Shown here one piece after another: positions 1 to 47,011 of a DNA stretch of 64,000 bases. Where the stretch lies: assembly GCF_964019385.1 (NCBI RefSeq), contig NC_088645.1, forward strand, positions 34,067,963 to 34,131,962, read 5' to 3'. The DNA is from Sycon ciliatum (taxonomy: Eukaryota; Porifera; Calcarea; Leucosolenida; Sycettidae). A program made the position numbers and the translations under genes. The notes beneath the pieces are model-generated. The model was given only the letters and a program-made list of their open reading frames with translations, ran no database searches and was not told the DNA's origin. The stretch's first letter is position 1, and the number at the start of each line of letters is the position of its first letter.

Positions 1-374
1 GCTGGGCTGCGAAATGGTGCAAGGCGCAAACTTGACTCCCGCGACCGGATGTCATTGAGCAGCACTGGAAGATATGCATGGAAAAGAGGATGCATTGAGT
101 GTTTTTCTGTGTCGAAAATCTGCAGGCTTCTAGTTTTGCGCTGTTTGTGTATTTTTTGGTATTTGGTATTGATTTATTTGAATTCGGTATCTCAACAGTA
201 CAATGTACAACTTGGGAAGATCCGAATGACATAGATACATAAACATAAAAGTGGAGTAGCTGCTACAGCTGATCATGTATTCTGTGAATGACTTGCGTGG
301 TTTCCTGCGTGCACGTCTGGCAATGCGTGTGTGTGGCAATGCGTGTGTGTGGTATATTGTCTGTACGGCCGTAG

Positions 375-450
375 ATTGGTTTGAGGGCTACGGTGTCAAA
401 GCCGACAAGCAACATCCAATGTACCGCACCACCACGGCCAGCACCTACGG
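375..450 (+). CDS. PIERCE1: Pierce1-like (UPF0691) ciliary protein, internal exon
   Basis: The exon lies between an acceptor ending GTAG (371-374) and a donor GTAAGT (451). It starts in phase 1 and ends in phase 2. The peptide contains DWFEGYG and MYRTTTASTYG, matching the WF-x-GY...YRT...YG core of the Pierce1/C9orf116 family. Those proteins are microtubule inner proteins of motile cilia. The join to the exon at 1300 keeps the frame and recreates YGARPP...HTMP, the family signature. The upstream exon with the start codon is not visible and is probably left of the window. The family call comes from recalled motif spacing, not a search. Confidence 0.8.
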
Positions 451-611
451 GTAAGTGATGTCACTGTACACCATGCGCATTCATGGTGGACTGAATAACC
501 ATGACAACAAGCCTTACAACCAGGTGGGGTGCCCAGACATCTAGAAACAGCAGCAACGGTATCAGCAGTGACAGCAGCAGCACCAGCACCAGAATCAACA
601 TGACCACCACT

Positions 612-733
612 AGCATCACACGTTTTCACAACCACCACCACCACTACTACCACCACCACCGCCAGAACCACCACCACCACCCCCACAACCACCACCAGAA
701 CCGCCACCACCACCACCAACACCATCACTATGA
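612..733 (+). repeat. (CCA)n-type microsatellite
   Basis: Imperfect CCA/CCACCG repeats lie in the intron of the Pierce1-like gene. They create false His-rich or Gly-rich reading frames. Confidence 0.9.
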
Positions 734-821
734 CCACCACCAAAGCTGCAGCAATAAAAAAAATTATTCTTGTAATAATTGAAGTATTTAAATAACCGAC
801 GAGGAGACAACAGTCGTAAAA

Positions 822-991
822 TAGCAATGAAAAATATCAATTGTGCACTCATAACCATGTATAAACAATTAAAATGAAACAATTCCAGAACGTTTTCGTG
901 TGACTATCATCAGTGGAACAACTGATGATGGTCACACGAAAACGTTTTTTTTACATGGTTTTGAGTGCACAATTGATATTTTTCATTGCTA
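822..991. repeat. Foldback hairpin element flanked by 13-bp direct repeats
   Basis: The left arm (822-906) and right arm (915-991) are inverted copies meeting at a short loop near 907-914; each contains AACGTTTTCGTGTGAC or its complement. AATAATTGAAGTA occurs just outside on both sides (774-786 and 991-1003), like a target duplication or a duplicated border. It lies in the Pierce1-like intron. Confidence 0.75.
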
Positions 992-1127
992 ATAATTGAA
1001 GTAAAAATTATAACATGGGGCATTTGGGCCCAATTTTACGAAACCATTTCCCAGATGAGTGGGTCTGTCTATAAATAATTATTGTGAGTCTGTACTTCCT
1101 CGTGCAATGCTAATTTACTCATGTTGT

Positions 1128-1262
1128 GCCTGTGTGTCCATATGGTGTGTGCATGGTGTTTGCATATGTGTCCATGGTGTGTCCATGGTGTGTGTCCATG
1201 GAGTGTGTCCATGGTGTGTGCATGGTGTGTGTCCATGGTGTTTGCATGGTCTTTCCGCACCT
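1128..1262 (+). repeat. Minisatellite of GTGTGTCCATGG-type units
   Basis: Variable 12-18 bp units built from GTGTG, TCCATGGT and GCATGGT. The long ORFs seen here on both strands are products of the repeat. Confidence 0.85.
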
Positions 1263-1299
1263 TGTCTTGTGTTCGCCAACGTGTGCGTACGGCGTACAG

Positions 1300-1366
1300 G
1301 GCAAGGCCACCGTGCGCTCATACGATGCCCACCAAGTTCCGAGGCAAGTCTCAGAAGTTCTCAGAG
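1300..1366 (+). CDS. PIERCE1: Pierce1-like (UPF0691) ciliary protein, next exon
   Basis: It has an acceptor ACAG at 1296-1299 and a donor GTGAGA at 1367, and continues the exon at 375-450 in phase. The peptide reads ARPPCAHTMPTKFRGK then SQKFSE, the family's HxMPxxFxxxSxKFS block. If the donor is not used, the frame stops two codons later at 1373-1375. Family members normally run on for ~50 residues, so a further exon is expected. I could not find one before the LTR element at 3473. The intron between the two exons holds a CCA repeat, a foldback hairpin and a minisatellite. Confidence 0.8.
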
Positions 1367-1399
1367 GTGAGATGACAAAACCGTGATGTTCTGACAAAC

Positions 1400-1580
1400 C
1401 CGTATCTCCCCGATTATAAGTCGCACTCGATTATACGTCGCACCCCCTTTTCAGGTGTGAGCCATATTGTTTCAATATAGTCGCGTAGGTAGGATGTCAC
1501 ACTCTACTACAAGTCACATCCCTTCCTTTGCCCTTGAGGTGAACTGTAAACAGGTGCGACTTATATCCGGGGAAATACGC
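1400..1580. mobile_element. MITE with CCGTATcTCCCCG-type inverted ends
   Basis: The left end (CCGTATCTCCCCGATTATAA) and right end (CTTATATCCGGGGAAATACG) are imperfect inverted repeats, each followed internally by GTCGCAC or its complement. There is no coding capacity. The termini resemble those of the MITEs at 15361 and 39118. Confidence 0.65.
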
Positions 1581-1889
1581 TAGGGTCCAGACTGTGATGT
1601 TGCATTGTACACCCTGGTGCTTTGAAGCTAGCAGCAGTCCTGCGGTTGAGCATGCATTGCTCTTGTTGACCCAGGGAATGGGAGTATCTTGGGAGATGCT
1701 GACGTCTTGGAATGTGAAATGATGCGAGTGGGGCCCTTCGGTTCCACGCCGCTTTGTGCACGCTTGCACAATCATGGTGCTGCGCTTTGTGCACATTTGC
1801 ACAGTCATGGTGTTGCTGGACCGGGCCGTGTATCCATAGACCACTGCAGTGTCTGCTCTAGGATTTCAAACCAACCGGGTACACGTGTA

Positions 1890-2060
1890 CAGTCGGACCT
1901 CGCTTATCCCCGGGTCCATCGCCATCCTGAAGAAAAATGTTTACCGATCACAGCACCATACATACATACAGTATGTGTGTTCGATTATCCGGTTCCCTCG
2001 TCTATCCGGATATTTTTGTGGATAATGATGTGTGCGGTTATGCGAGGAGGTCTGACTCTA
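1890..2060. mobile_element. Possible pogo/Tigger-like MITE
   Basis: Ends CAGTCGGACCTCGC and GCGAGGAGGTCTGACT are imperfect inverted repeats flanked by TA. The CAGTNGGACCTCG form resembles pogo-type termini. It is diverged. Confidence 0.45.
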
Positions 2061-3472
2061 CCTGGCACCTGGTCAGAGTCGGGGCCTGTTCAAGTGCTGC
2101 TACTGTACGCAAGTGGTATTTTAATACCAAAATATTGTACACTAGTATGGAATCGTGCGGGTCTGTCACTGAATTCCTCTCCAACATTAATGTGTTTTTT
2201 TTTCTTCTTCATGGCCTGGCACTGTATGTGTGTTCCTGGTGTATGTGTTGTGCATGTTTCGTGTTTCTGCACTGCTAAGGTTAACACCCTGAGTGTTGTA
2301 TTCTGTGTTTGATCACGATGTGCAGCATCTAGGCCGCGCGGGTATGTACCGTAACGACTCTCTTCACACGACGGTTGACAAGAAGTACTGTGATAAGACA
2401 TGATGATGGTGGATCAGAATCATCAGCCGCAGCAGCACAGTCGGATAAATGATCCATGCTCCTTTGACTTTCTGCCCACCTGCTTTGCACATCTGCTCGT
2501 ATCATCTCCGTGTGCAGTAACAACAGCATGATACACATTAACGAGTTTCGTCAGTAGAGCTGATCACGCAGTAGTGTATATTATATCAGAGTATAAACAT
2601 TGATCAGGTGTAACATTGGAATGAAATTTCCTACCTTTTTTCGTTATTGTTGTTGCTGTAAAGTCCGTCTTGAGATCAAAATAATAACTGCTATACACAC
2701 ATTAATGTTATGCTTCACCGGATTGTTTTACATTCTATGCTAGCGCGGCCTACTCTCTACCAGTACCTACAATATAATGTACCTGCTTAGTGTGAGCAAA
2801 AGACAATTCAAGAAATCTCAAGAAGGCATGGGAGCAAACAGCTTGGTTGTGTGGAGTGAAGGAATGCAGGCGAGCTCACGTGCAATACGAAGTTTTGAAA
2901 TATTCTAAAAGAAAGTGCTCTCGTTTGACGACACCTCCTGGCATACTTACTAGGCTAGTCGTCTACTGAATATGGTTACTATTACAACTATACAACTAGA
3001 AGTGTTCCTCTATATTCCATAATTATAAGAGAATCGTGGTTGCATGCTAAACTCGACCAATGTGCCACAAAACCATGCTAGCTAGCAGCTACTGGAAGAC
3101 TGTAGATAGCAGTCATGTTCGCCTCTGAGAGCATTATGCACAGAATCATGTACAATCACCCACATGCAATACGGTTGGCAGCAGGCCGGTTGACGTGAAG
3201 TAATCCGTGTCCAGGTTTAATGTGGTGCATCATCACAGAAGTGACACAGCTTCACCACCCGGTACATTGTTCTGTAGGCAAAATTTCAAGCAAGAAAGAT
3301 CCCTAAAGTAAAAAAAAGTAAAACTGTTAGCGCGCTTTACTTTTCAACGGATTTCAATGTCCTTGGATTTCCTATCCAAAAGGATATAGACAATTCTAGA
3401 AACAGAAACTTGGCATTATGAATGTAGGAAGTTCTGGCCAGATAATTTCGAACTCGTGGATAAGTAGGGACA
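2061..3472. other. Intergenic region, no gene recognised
   Basis: There is no convincing ORF, RNA or repeat. The 3' exon(s) of the convergent Pierce1-like and myosin genes could lie here, but I could not identify them. A minus-strand stretch at about 2345-2480 has weak splice-like borders and nothing more. Confidence 0.4.
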
Positions 3473-3841
3473 TGTGATCGAATCCATGTGTTCAATGCAT
3501 TCTAGGTTGCTAACATAACAAACCAGACCAGACACGGTATGGACTCATGATTGTATGTAGGTGTGAACAAGTTAGTTTCTGGCAATGTTGTGGTGTTTGG
3601 TTTCCGCCCAACATTGTCGATCTGCATGTTTGCACTAGCGTGCAGCTGAACCAACGCAGCCGAACCAACGTGCCTTGCAATGCTTTGCTAGGCTTTTCTT
3701 TCACTGTATCTTTTTGGTCACATATAATACCGTACACTTTTCTTACTCAACAGAATCTTAGAACGAAGAAGGAACGGTCGGTTGTTGTCTTTGGCGGTGT
3801 GTCGGATCATAGTGCATGCTACTAGGCGCCATTCGGTTACA
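3473..3841 (+). repeat. 5' LTR
   Basis: 369 bp, TG...CA ends. Antisense reading frames inside it recur unchanged in the 3' LTR, which shows near or full identity. Confidence 0.93.
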
Positions 3842-3849
3842 GCACTTTT

Positions 3850-3867
3850 TGGTGCCGAAACCCGGGA
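3850..3867 (+). other. tRNA primer-binding site
   Basis: TGGTGCCGAAACCCGGGA lies 8 bp after the LTR. It is complementary to a tRNA 3' end including CCA, as expected for minus-strand priming. I do not assign the tRNA isotype. Confidence 0.8.
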
Positions 3868-3923
3868 CTCAGGAGTTTGTGTTGTAACTCGGATTAGTCG
3901 GGCGAATTGGGTAGCAGTGCGAG

Positions 3924-6104
3924 ATGGCCAAAGTCGAATGCTTCTTGAGACCGTTCCGCGGGGGTCGGGACGACCTGAGCGAATTCTGGGCGAAGTTCTC
4001 AGTTGTCGCGGACTTGCAGAAGTGGGACTCGGACGAAAAGAAGATGGCGAATCTACCGCTCTATCTCGAGGGTGAGGCGTTCACCGTGTGGAACGAGATG
4101 GCGGCAGCGGATAAGAAGAAGCCGGCCGATGTGAAAGCGAAGCTGACCGCCGCTTTTGGGATGGCACCGGATCAAGCATACTCGATGTTTACGTCCAGGA
4201 TCTTGCGAGGAGACGAGTCGGTGGACAACTTCGCAGCGGACTTGAAGAGGCTTCTCACCTTGTCTGGTGAGCAGGTTGATGCTGATGGGAAGAATAAAAT
4301 AGTGATCGGGCAGTTTCTCTCCGGGCTCCCCTCTCAGTTTGCGAAGGAGCTCCGTATGAGTGGAAAAACGGGCACCATCGACGATTGCGTGGAGTACGTC
4401 AGGCGGCTTAGAAGCGTGGAACGATCGATGAAGCCCGGTGTGGCAGCAGTGAGCTACGGTGCTCTAGACGATCGGGCTCCATCAGGCTCTTCCAGGATGA
4501 CCGCTGCAGCAGGTGTAGGTCGCGACTCCGCAAGACGTGTCCTGTGTTACAAGTGTGGTCAAGTTGGCCACTTCAAGCGGAACTGCCCTGCGAGCACGAG
4601 TAGTGGTACCGGTAGCCACAAGCAAGCCAAACACAGTCAGCTGACGTGTTTATTCTGCGACGAGGCTGGGCATATGATGAGAGATTGTGCGGAGTTCAAG
4701 GCCTTCAAGCAGAAGAAGCAGCGGGGTGGGAGTGCAGCCGCTGCTCCTGTGCACTCTGGTGATCATGGTGACTCCAAGGTGTTATGCCTGAGCAGTGGAG
4801 GTGACAGTCTGCCACGGATCTTTGTGGACATCAAACGGTCCGGCGGTCCAAGCAAGCGTGTAGTAGCTGCTGTGGACACCTGTGCATCCCGCTCCCTTGT
4901 AGCTAGCGCCCTGGCAACCGACCTAGCTTTGGATATCAGGCCTACGTCATCGACAATTAATGCGATCGATGGCAGTCCGGTGGATGTCCGTGGCGTCGTG
5001 GAGTGTACAATCTCACGGCTGGATAGTGCTGTGGTTCGCCTACGTGAGACCGAGACTGACATGCTGGTGGTGGACGACCTGTCTGTCGTGGAGGCTGATG
5101 TGCTGATTGGAGTTAACAGCATCGCGACTTTGGGTGGTGTGCATATGCAGTATGACGCAGGAGAACTGGTGGGGGTTGTATTCGGGACCGTCAGTGCTGC
5201 ATGCCCATTGGTGCTGGCGTCGAGCACCCCAGATGAGCATCCATCACGCCCCGAGTCGGAAGCACGAGCCGTCGCTGAAGACTTTCACCACGCGGACGTG
5301 GAGAAGCTCAGCAATGGCGATTTTGTGCTGCGGGCATCAGATATGATCCTCCGGTGGAGTACGGCTGACAAGGCGTGGGAGGTGCAGTGGCAATGGGCGG
5401 ACAAGACGGAGCCGACTACGTGCATCGGGTCAGGCCTTGGAGAGTACCCACGATCCAAGCTCTCCAAGGAGCAGGAACAGCTATTTGGAGATGAGGTTGA
5501 AAAATGGCTCGGCAACGGCTGGCTAGTGAACCATGGTGAGCCGAGATGTGTGCTGCCTCTGCTCGCTGCTACGCAGGAGCATAAGGCATCAACGCCAGTT
5601 CGGCCCTGCCTCGACTACCGGCTCCTCAACCAGAAGCTGACGTCGCACCCTGGCACCGACGCTCCGGCACGTGTGCGAGACCTCGTAAACGAAGAGCTCT
5701 CCCGGAACGACACAGAGAGCGTGATCGAAGGAGCAGAGTACAGCGTAGGGGATGCGGTGCTGTTACGTCGGCCTTCCCGGAGCCGCAAATGCCTGGCACC
5801 GTACGAGCCTGGGTGGCGCATCGTTCGCGTTGTGTCGCCGTCGACAGTTGTCATCACCCGGGCTGCCTATCCACACTCAGCGGAGAAGATTGTCAACGTG
5901 GAGATCATCAAGAGGGATGTCGCCCGTGACTTGGCCCAATCAACAGCGCTGATGGACGACAGTGCAGCGGCTACAGATGGTGGTTATCTGTACCAGCCAG
6001 CATCAGTGCTGCCAGGCCCTGAGCCCAACATTGGGGATGGCGGCATTCGCATGTCCCTGCGAGACAGATCTGCCATTAGGCCACCGCAGCGCTATGGCTC
6101 CTGA
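3924..6104 (+). CDS. Gag-protease polyprotein fused in frame to integrase tail
   Basis: 726 residues from an ATG shortly after the primer site. Residues 1-180 form a retrotransposon gag (capsid-like) region. Two CCHC zinc knuckles follow: CYKCGQVGHFKRNC near 208 and CLFCDEAGHMMRDC near 242. A retropepsin-like segment has AVDTCAS near 316, where the usual DTG/DSG is DTC. The start of reverse transcriptase (VRPCLDYRLLNQK) appears near 558. The sequence then jumps to the integrase C-terminal domain (YSVGDAVLLRRP near 605, VVSPSTVVI near 635). The polymerase catalytic core, RNase H and integrase catalytic core are absent, yet the frame stays open. It may supply only structural protein or act as a template. 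Confidence 0.9.
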   Translation: MAKVECFLRPFRGGRDDLSEFWAKFSVVADLQKWDSDEKKMANLPLYLEGEAFTVWNEMAAADKKKPADVKAKLTAAFGMAPDQAYSMFTSRILRGDESVDNFAADLKRLLTLSGEQVDADGKNKIVIGQFLSGLPSQFAKELRMSGKTGTIDDCVEYVRRLRSVERSMKPGVAAVSYGALDDRAPSGSSRMTAAAGVGRDSARRVLCYKCGQVGHFKRNCPASTSSGTGSHKQAKHSQLTCLFCDEAGHMMRDCAEFKAFKQKKQRGGSAAAAPVHSGDHGDSKVLCLSSGGDSLPRIFVDIKRSGGPSKRVVAAVDTCASRSLVASALATDLALDIRPTSSTINAIDGSPVDVRGVVECTISRLDSAVVRLRETETDMLVVDDLSVVEADVLIGVNSIATLGGVHMQYDAGELVGVVFGTVSAACPLVLASSTPDEHPSRPESEARAVAEDFHHADVEKLSNGDFVLRASDMILRWSTADKAWEVQWQWADKTEPTTCIGSGLGEYPRSKLSKEQEQLFGDEVEKWLGNGWLVNHGEPRCVLPLLAATQEHKASTPVRPCLDYRLLNQKLTSHPGTDAPARVRDLVNEELSRNDTESVIEGAEYSVGDAVLLRRPSRSRKCLAPYEPGWRIVRVVSPSTVVITRAAYPHSAEKIVNVEIIKRDVARDLAQSTALMDDSAAATDGGYLYQPASVLPGPEPNIGDGGIRMSLRDRSAIRPPQRYGS

Positions 6105-6286
6105 AACTGTACGTGTGCCGTGTTATCAGTCTAGCTTGGCGCGTGCTTAGTTAGGAGCAAGCTAGCAAATGCAAGACCCATTACGCATTTTGCTGTTCTC
6201 TTGTTTAGCTGTTGGTGGAGTGTTGTTCTTTTCTTTGGAGAACCTTAGTTCTACGTTTTAGTGCAAGTTCCCTGTTTTGTTGTGTT

Positions 6287-6300
6287 ACCAGGGGGGAATG
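6287..6300 (+). other. Polypurine tract
   Basis: AGGGGGGAATG sits directly against the 3' LTR, the expected site of plus-strand priming. Confidence 0.75.
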
Positions 6301-6669
6301 TGTGATCGAATCCATGTGTTCAATGCATTCTAGGTTGCTAACATAACAAACCAGACCAGACACGGTATGGACTCATGATTGTATGTAGGTGTGAACAAGT
6401 TAGTTTCTGGCAATGTTGTGGTGTTTGGTTTCCGCCCAACATTGTCGATCTGCATGTTTGCACTAGCGTGCAGCTGAACCAACGCAGCCGAACCAACGTG
6501 CCTTGCAATGCTTTGCTAGGCTTTTCTTTCACTGTATCTTTTTGGTCACATATAATACCGTACACTTTTCTTACTCAACAGAATCTTAGAACGAAGAAGG
6601 AACGGTCGGTTGTTGTCTTTGGCGGTGTGTCGGATCATAGTGCATGCTACTAGGCGCCATTCGGTTACA
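6301..6669 (+). repeat. 3' LTR
   Basis: 369 bp, matching the 5' LTR in length and in every segment compared; followed by target duplication GACA. Confidence 0.93.
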
Positions 6670-7123
6670 GACACGTTCGAGTGTATAGGGTAGCGTGTGC
6701 AGTGCAAGAGCTGTGTATCGCCTGGCGATGTTTTATTTTCAAGAGTACCCATTAAGTTTCGCAATTGAGTCGATTCACCGTCTACCAAACACAAATCCTC
6801 ATCATCTCTGCTCTCCCTTGGCCATTTCTCACAAATAACAACTCTCTGGAAAGCTATTGATGGCAGCTATGCACTCGTAGAAACTACAACAAGCGCCATT
6901 CGTGTGTGCCGCATCGTGACGAAGAGGTCTTCCTGAAGACGTAAAGCCCTCATTTGTAACGATCCGACAATATTTGAGCGTGTGGCGGAATATTTAGTGA
7001 TCGCCTATTGCATCGATCCACGTGGATTGCATCGATCCACGTGGATCGATATTTGAATGGCTGGTAGTGAGACGGTTAAAAGAGTAAAATGAACACCATG
7101 ACACAACACACTGGCCTACTCAC
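6670..7123. other. Region beyond the last recognised myosin exon
   Basis: No clear exon. If the donor at 7123 is not used, the myosin frame reads through to a stop near 7076, adding 15 hydrophobic residues. The strong GTGAGT donor makes a further exon to the left more likely. A duplicated CATCGATCCACGTGGAT sits at 7012-7047. Confidence 0.4.
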
Positions 7124-45080
<37,957 letters not shown>

Positions 45081-45310
45081 ACTGCTTCAGGAGAGTTGCG
45101 TACCTCTCAGTCTGCCCTTGGTGTTCTCCAAACCGACATACACGACGCGTGTGCCACAACAATTATTACCCGGCTATGCACTACTAGTGGAGAGTTTCAT
45201 CTTTTACCTCTCTATAAAACCACAATTGCAATAGTTTCCACCCGCGGACGGTGTTACTGGAAAAGAAAAGATTCTTCTTCCGACCGGAAAGAAGGACTGG
45301 TGCAGTAGTA
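45081..45310 (-). promoter_or_regulatory. Probable 5' UTR/promoter region of the myosin gene
   Basis: Non-repetitive sequence upstream of the ATG. There is no TATA box in a convincing place; paired TTCCG/CGGAA motifs occur at 45279-45292 and 45345-45366. A tiny 5'-UTR intron (GTACGC...CAG, 45104-45082) is possible. Weak inference only. Confidence 0.3.
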
Positions 45311-45501
45311 AATCGGTACTAGTAGTAGGGAGGCGAATCTAATTCGGCCTTCCTAACTTCGGAAGAAGTTTCTCTTCTACATACCACTGGTACATGACTA
45401 GCCGGGACTCTGTGCAGAAGTGGTTGCCGAAGGAAAACTAACTTTTTAATACATGTAGTTGTTTGGTGTGCGTGTGCCAGTCGACAACAGCAAAGACACG
45501 G

Positions 45502-45864
45502 CTAGAGATAGCCGTACTGCACGTCCTGTAATGTGTTGTCTGTGGTGTTGGCCCGGATAAGTCCGCAATCCATCGAGCTCAAATTTCCAATCCTGGGAAA
45601 GACGACACCTGTCGGACGAGCGGCTGCGAAATGTAGGCAGGATTCCTTCACGGTCATGCTGATGAGCCTTTGAGTTTGAGTCTGCAGATCTGATAGCTGA
45701 GGCAGATGCAGAGTCGTATCACTATCAGTCGTAAATCTACGGATCGTAGAGTGCAGACTGCAGTTCATTCTACATAACATAAGCATGATAAGGTCCATTG
45801 TAGTAGAATGTACAGCTACACAAGCACATACGTATATACATGTACAGTAATCATTATCATTCAC
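45502..45864 (-). CDS. Open frame upstream of the myosin, possibly a terminal exon
   Basis: 120 codons to a TAG. The part from ~45770 down is protein-like: HLPQLSDLQTQTQRLISMTV then KESCLHFAAARPTGVVFP. An acceptor-like TTATGTAG precedes it. No family recognised. It could be the last exon of a minus-strand neighbour or chance. Confidence 0.25.
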   Translation of the reverse strand: MNDNDYCTCIYVCACVAVHSTTMDLIMLMLCRMNCSLHSTIRRFTTDSDTTLHLPQLSDLQTQTQRLISMTVKESCLHFAAARPTGVVFPRIGNLSSMDCGLIRANTTDNTLQDVQYGYL

Positions 45865-46039
45865 AGCGCTGACCTACATGTATACACTATACTATTTTAT
45901 AATACATGTACTAGTATTAATTTTTTTTGTTAAGAGGTCGGAGGCGGATAATACTTTAAAACGAAGGTAAGTTATGGGTCGCAAGTATCCACGCAAACAC
46001 ACATCCAGTCACAATAAGGCACTTGTCATAAGTATTCGA

Positions 46040-46065
46040 ACGTTTTCGGTCCCTTCTCAGCAGGG
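46040..46065 (-). ncRNA. Degenerate hammerhead-like core of a Penelope-like element
   Basis: The minus strand reads CTGCTGAG then GAAAAC with seven to eight bases between, like CTGATGAG...CGAAAC with one core change. It is downstream of the relic ORF at 46486-46223, the expected place. Confidence 0.3.
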
Positions 46066-46222
46066 ATTATACAGGGAATGGCTCAAGTTGGAAAAACTAA
46101 AACTTATATAGCGTAAAGATAATTAGATAACAACACTCGTGACAAGGTGGAAAATTATCAAGTTCAGCACGACACAAAACTCGAAGGAAAATAATAATAG
46201 TGACAACAACATAGTGAGCAAA

Positions 46223-46486
46223 TTAAGTTACATTGTTAACACCGCGACGAGGAGTAACACCAAACAATTGTAGCGACAACACATTTTCTTTCTGTACGCA
46301 AAGTTCAGGATCTAACTTACGGATATACAAAGCTTCTAACACAGCCAAATGCAACGCAAATCTACCACGTGACAATATTGAGAAAACATTATCACTGTAC
46401 AACTCACGACAATTGGTACGGGCTGACACATGTTGCTTGATTGACGAAGTGCGATTCTTAGCTCCGTTGGGTGTTGTCTCCTCCAA
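46223..46486 (-). pseudogene. Penelope-like element relic (C-terminal end)
   Basis: An 87-codon frame: SSIKQHVSARTNCRELYSDN, then FSILSRGRFALHLAVLEALY followed by IRKLDPELCVQKE. This 'SsI..H.......f.iL......L.ilEALyI....P.lN.q' pattern closes GIY-YIG-bearing retroelement proteins. Confidence 0.55.
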
Positions 46487-46589
46487 TGTCCCGCATTTTA
46501 CCTAAGCGAATTCTGTGGATCCAAATGCAAAGCTGCTGTTTGGGATTATCTTGCAGTGGGTGAGTATTTCTGATACAATAGAGCTCAAT

Positions 46590-46680
46590 GTGAAGAAGAG
46601 GTTGGTGTGACGTCGTCGATATTTGGGGAATTGTGTGTTGCTCCCTATGTGGGAGTTTGCGCTATTCCTGCCGACTTGAA
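46590..46680 (+). repeat. Repeat flanking the palindrome (left copy)
   Basis: GTGAAGAAGAGGTTGGTG to TGCTCCCTA.GTGGGAG.TTG matches 47925-48010. It brackets the large palindrome; part also recurs inverted near 54376. Confidence 0.7.
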
Positions 46681-46859
46681 AACTTCTCACTTGACTTGCT
46701 CACGACTGCCATCGCATGCTCTGGCACACGAGAAGTCCATCAAACCTTCCACTGGGCAAACCTGCAAGAAAGCACCACGCCCTGCTCAACCCACCGTGTT
46801 TCGGGGAATTCACCCCTCATCAGTTGAGCTTGATATGAGTAGATTGTGCCTGAAGAGCA

Positions 46860-47000
46860 CCATTTAGATGTATAATATAGTGCTGTCCAGGCACAAACGT
46901 CACCAGGGATACAAACTTACAGAGAGGCTCCGTTTCCAGCGCGACAACCACCTCGTGAACACCAGATAGCAGCGCGAGTCAGTGTCGCTCATGGAGGACC
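46860..47000. repeat. Fragment shared with 54950-55010, inverted
   Basis: CACCAGGGATACAAACTTAC and TCCAGCGCGACAA recur on the opposite strand near 54955-55000. The adjoining 46690-46860 segment likewise matches 55020-55195 inverted. Confidence 0.65.
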
Positions 47001-47011
47001 TCAGGTGCTGA

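Larger units (their letters stand above)
3473..6669 (+). mobile_element. Ty3-like LTR retrotransposon, internally deleted, young
   Basis: The element is 3197 bp, with two LTRs of equal length that look identical where compared. It is flanked by a 4-bp duplication GACA (3469-3472 and 6670-6673). Both LTRs run from TGTGATCG to GGTTACA. A primer-binding site follows the left LTR and a purine tract (GGGGGGAATG) precedes the right one. The interior encodes one long ORF lacking most of the polymerase, so the copy is non-autonomous. It probably moved in trans using proteins from a full-length relative. Confidence 0.93.

Noticed and set aside
396..882. Val-rich and Gly-rich minus-strand frames
   Set aside because: Antisense of the CCA repeat; the real coding signal is the spliced plus-strand exon at 375-450.
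1115..1397. His/Thr-rich frames over 1115-1397
   Set aside because: Minisatellite translation; only the 3' end (1300-1366, plus) is supported as an exon.
2329..2538. Minus-strand frame as the last myosin exon
   Set aside because: Splice-like borders are weak, and in the required phase the frame stops after 18 codons without similarity to any domain.
3510..3737. 75-codon minus-strand frame in the LTR (repeated at 6338-6565)
   Set aside because: It lies wholly inside both LTRs and has no domain; its repetition only reflects LTR identity.
4763..5227. 154-codon minus-strand frame
   Set aside because: Antisense shadow of the gag-protease ORF.
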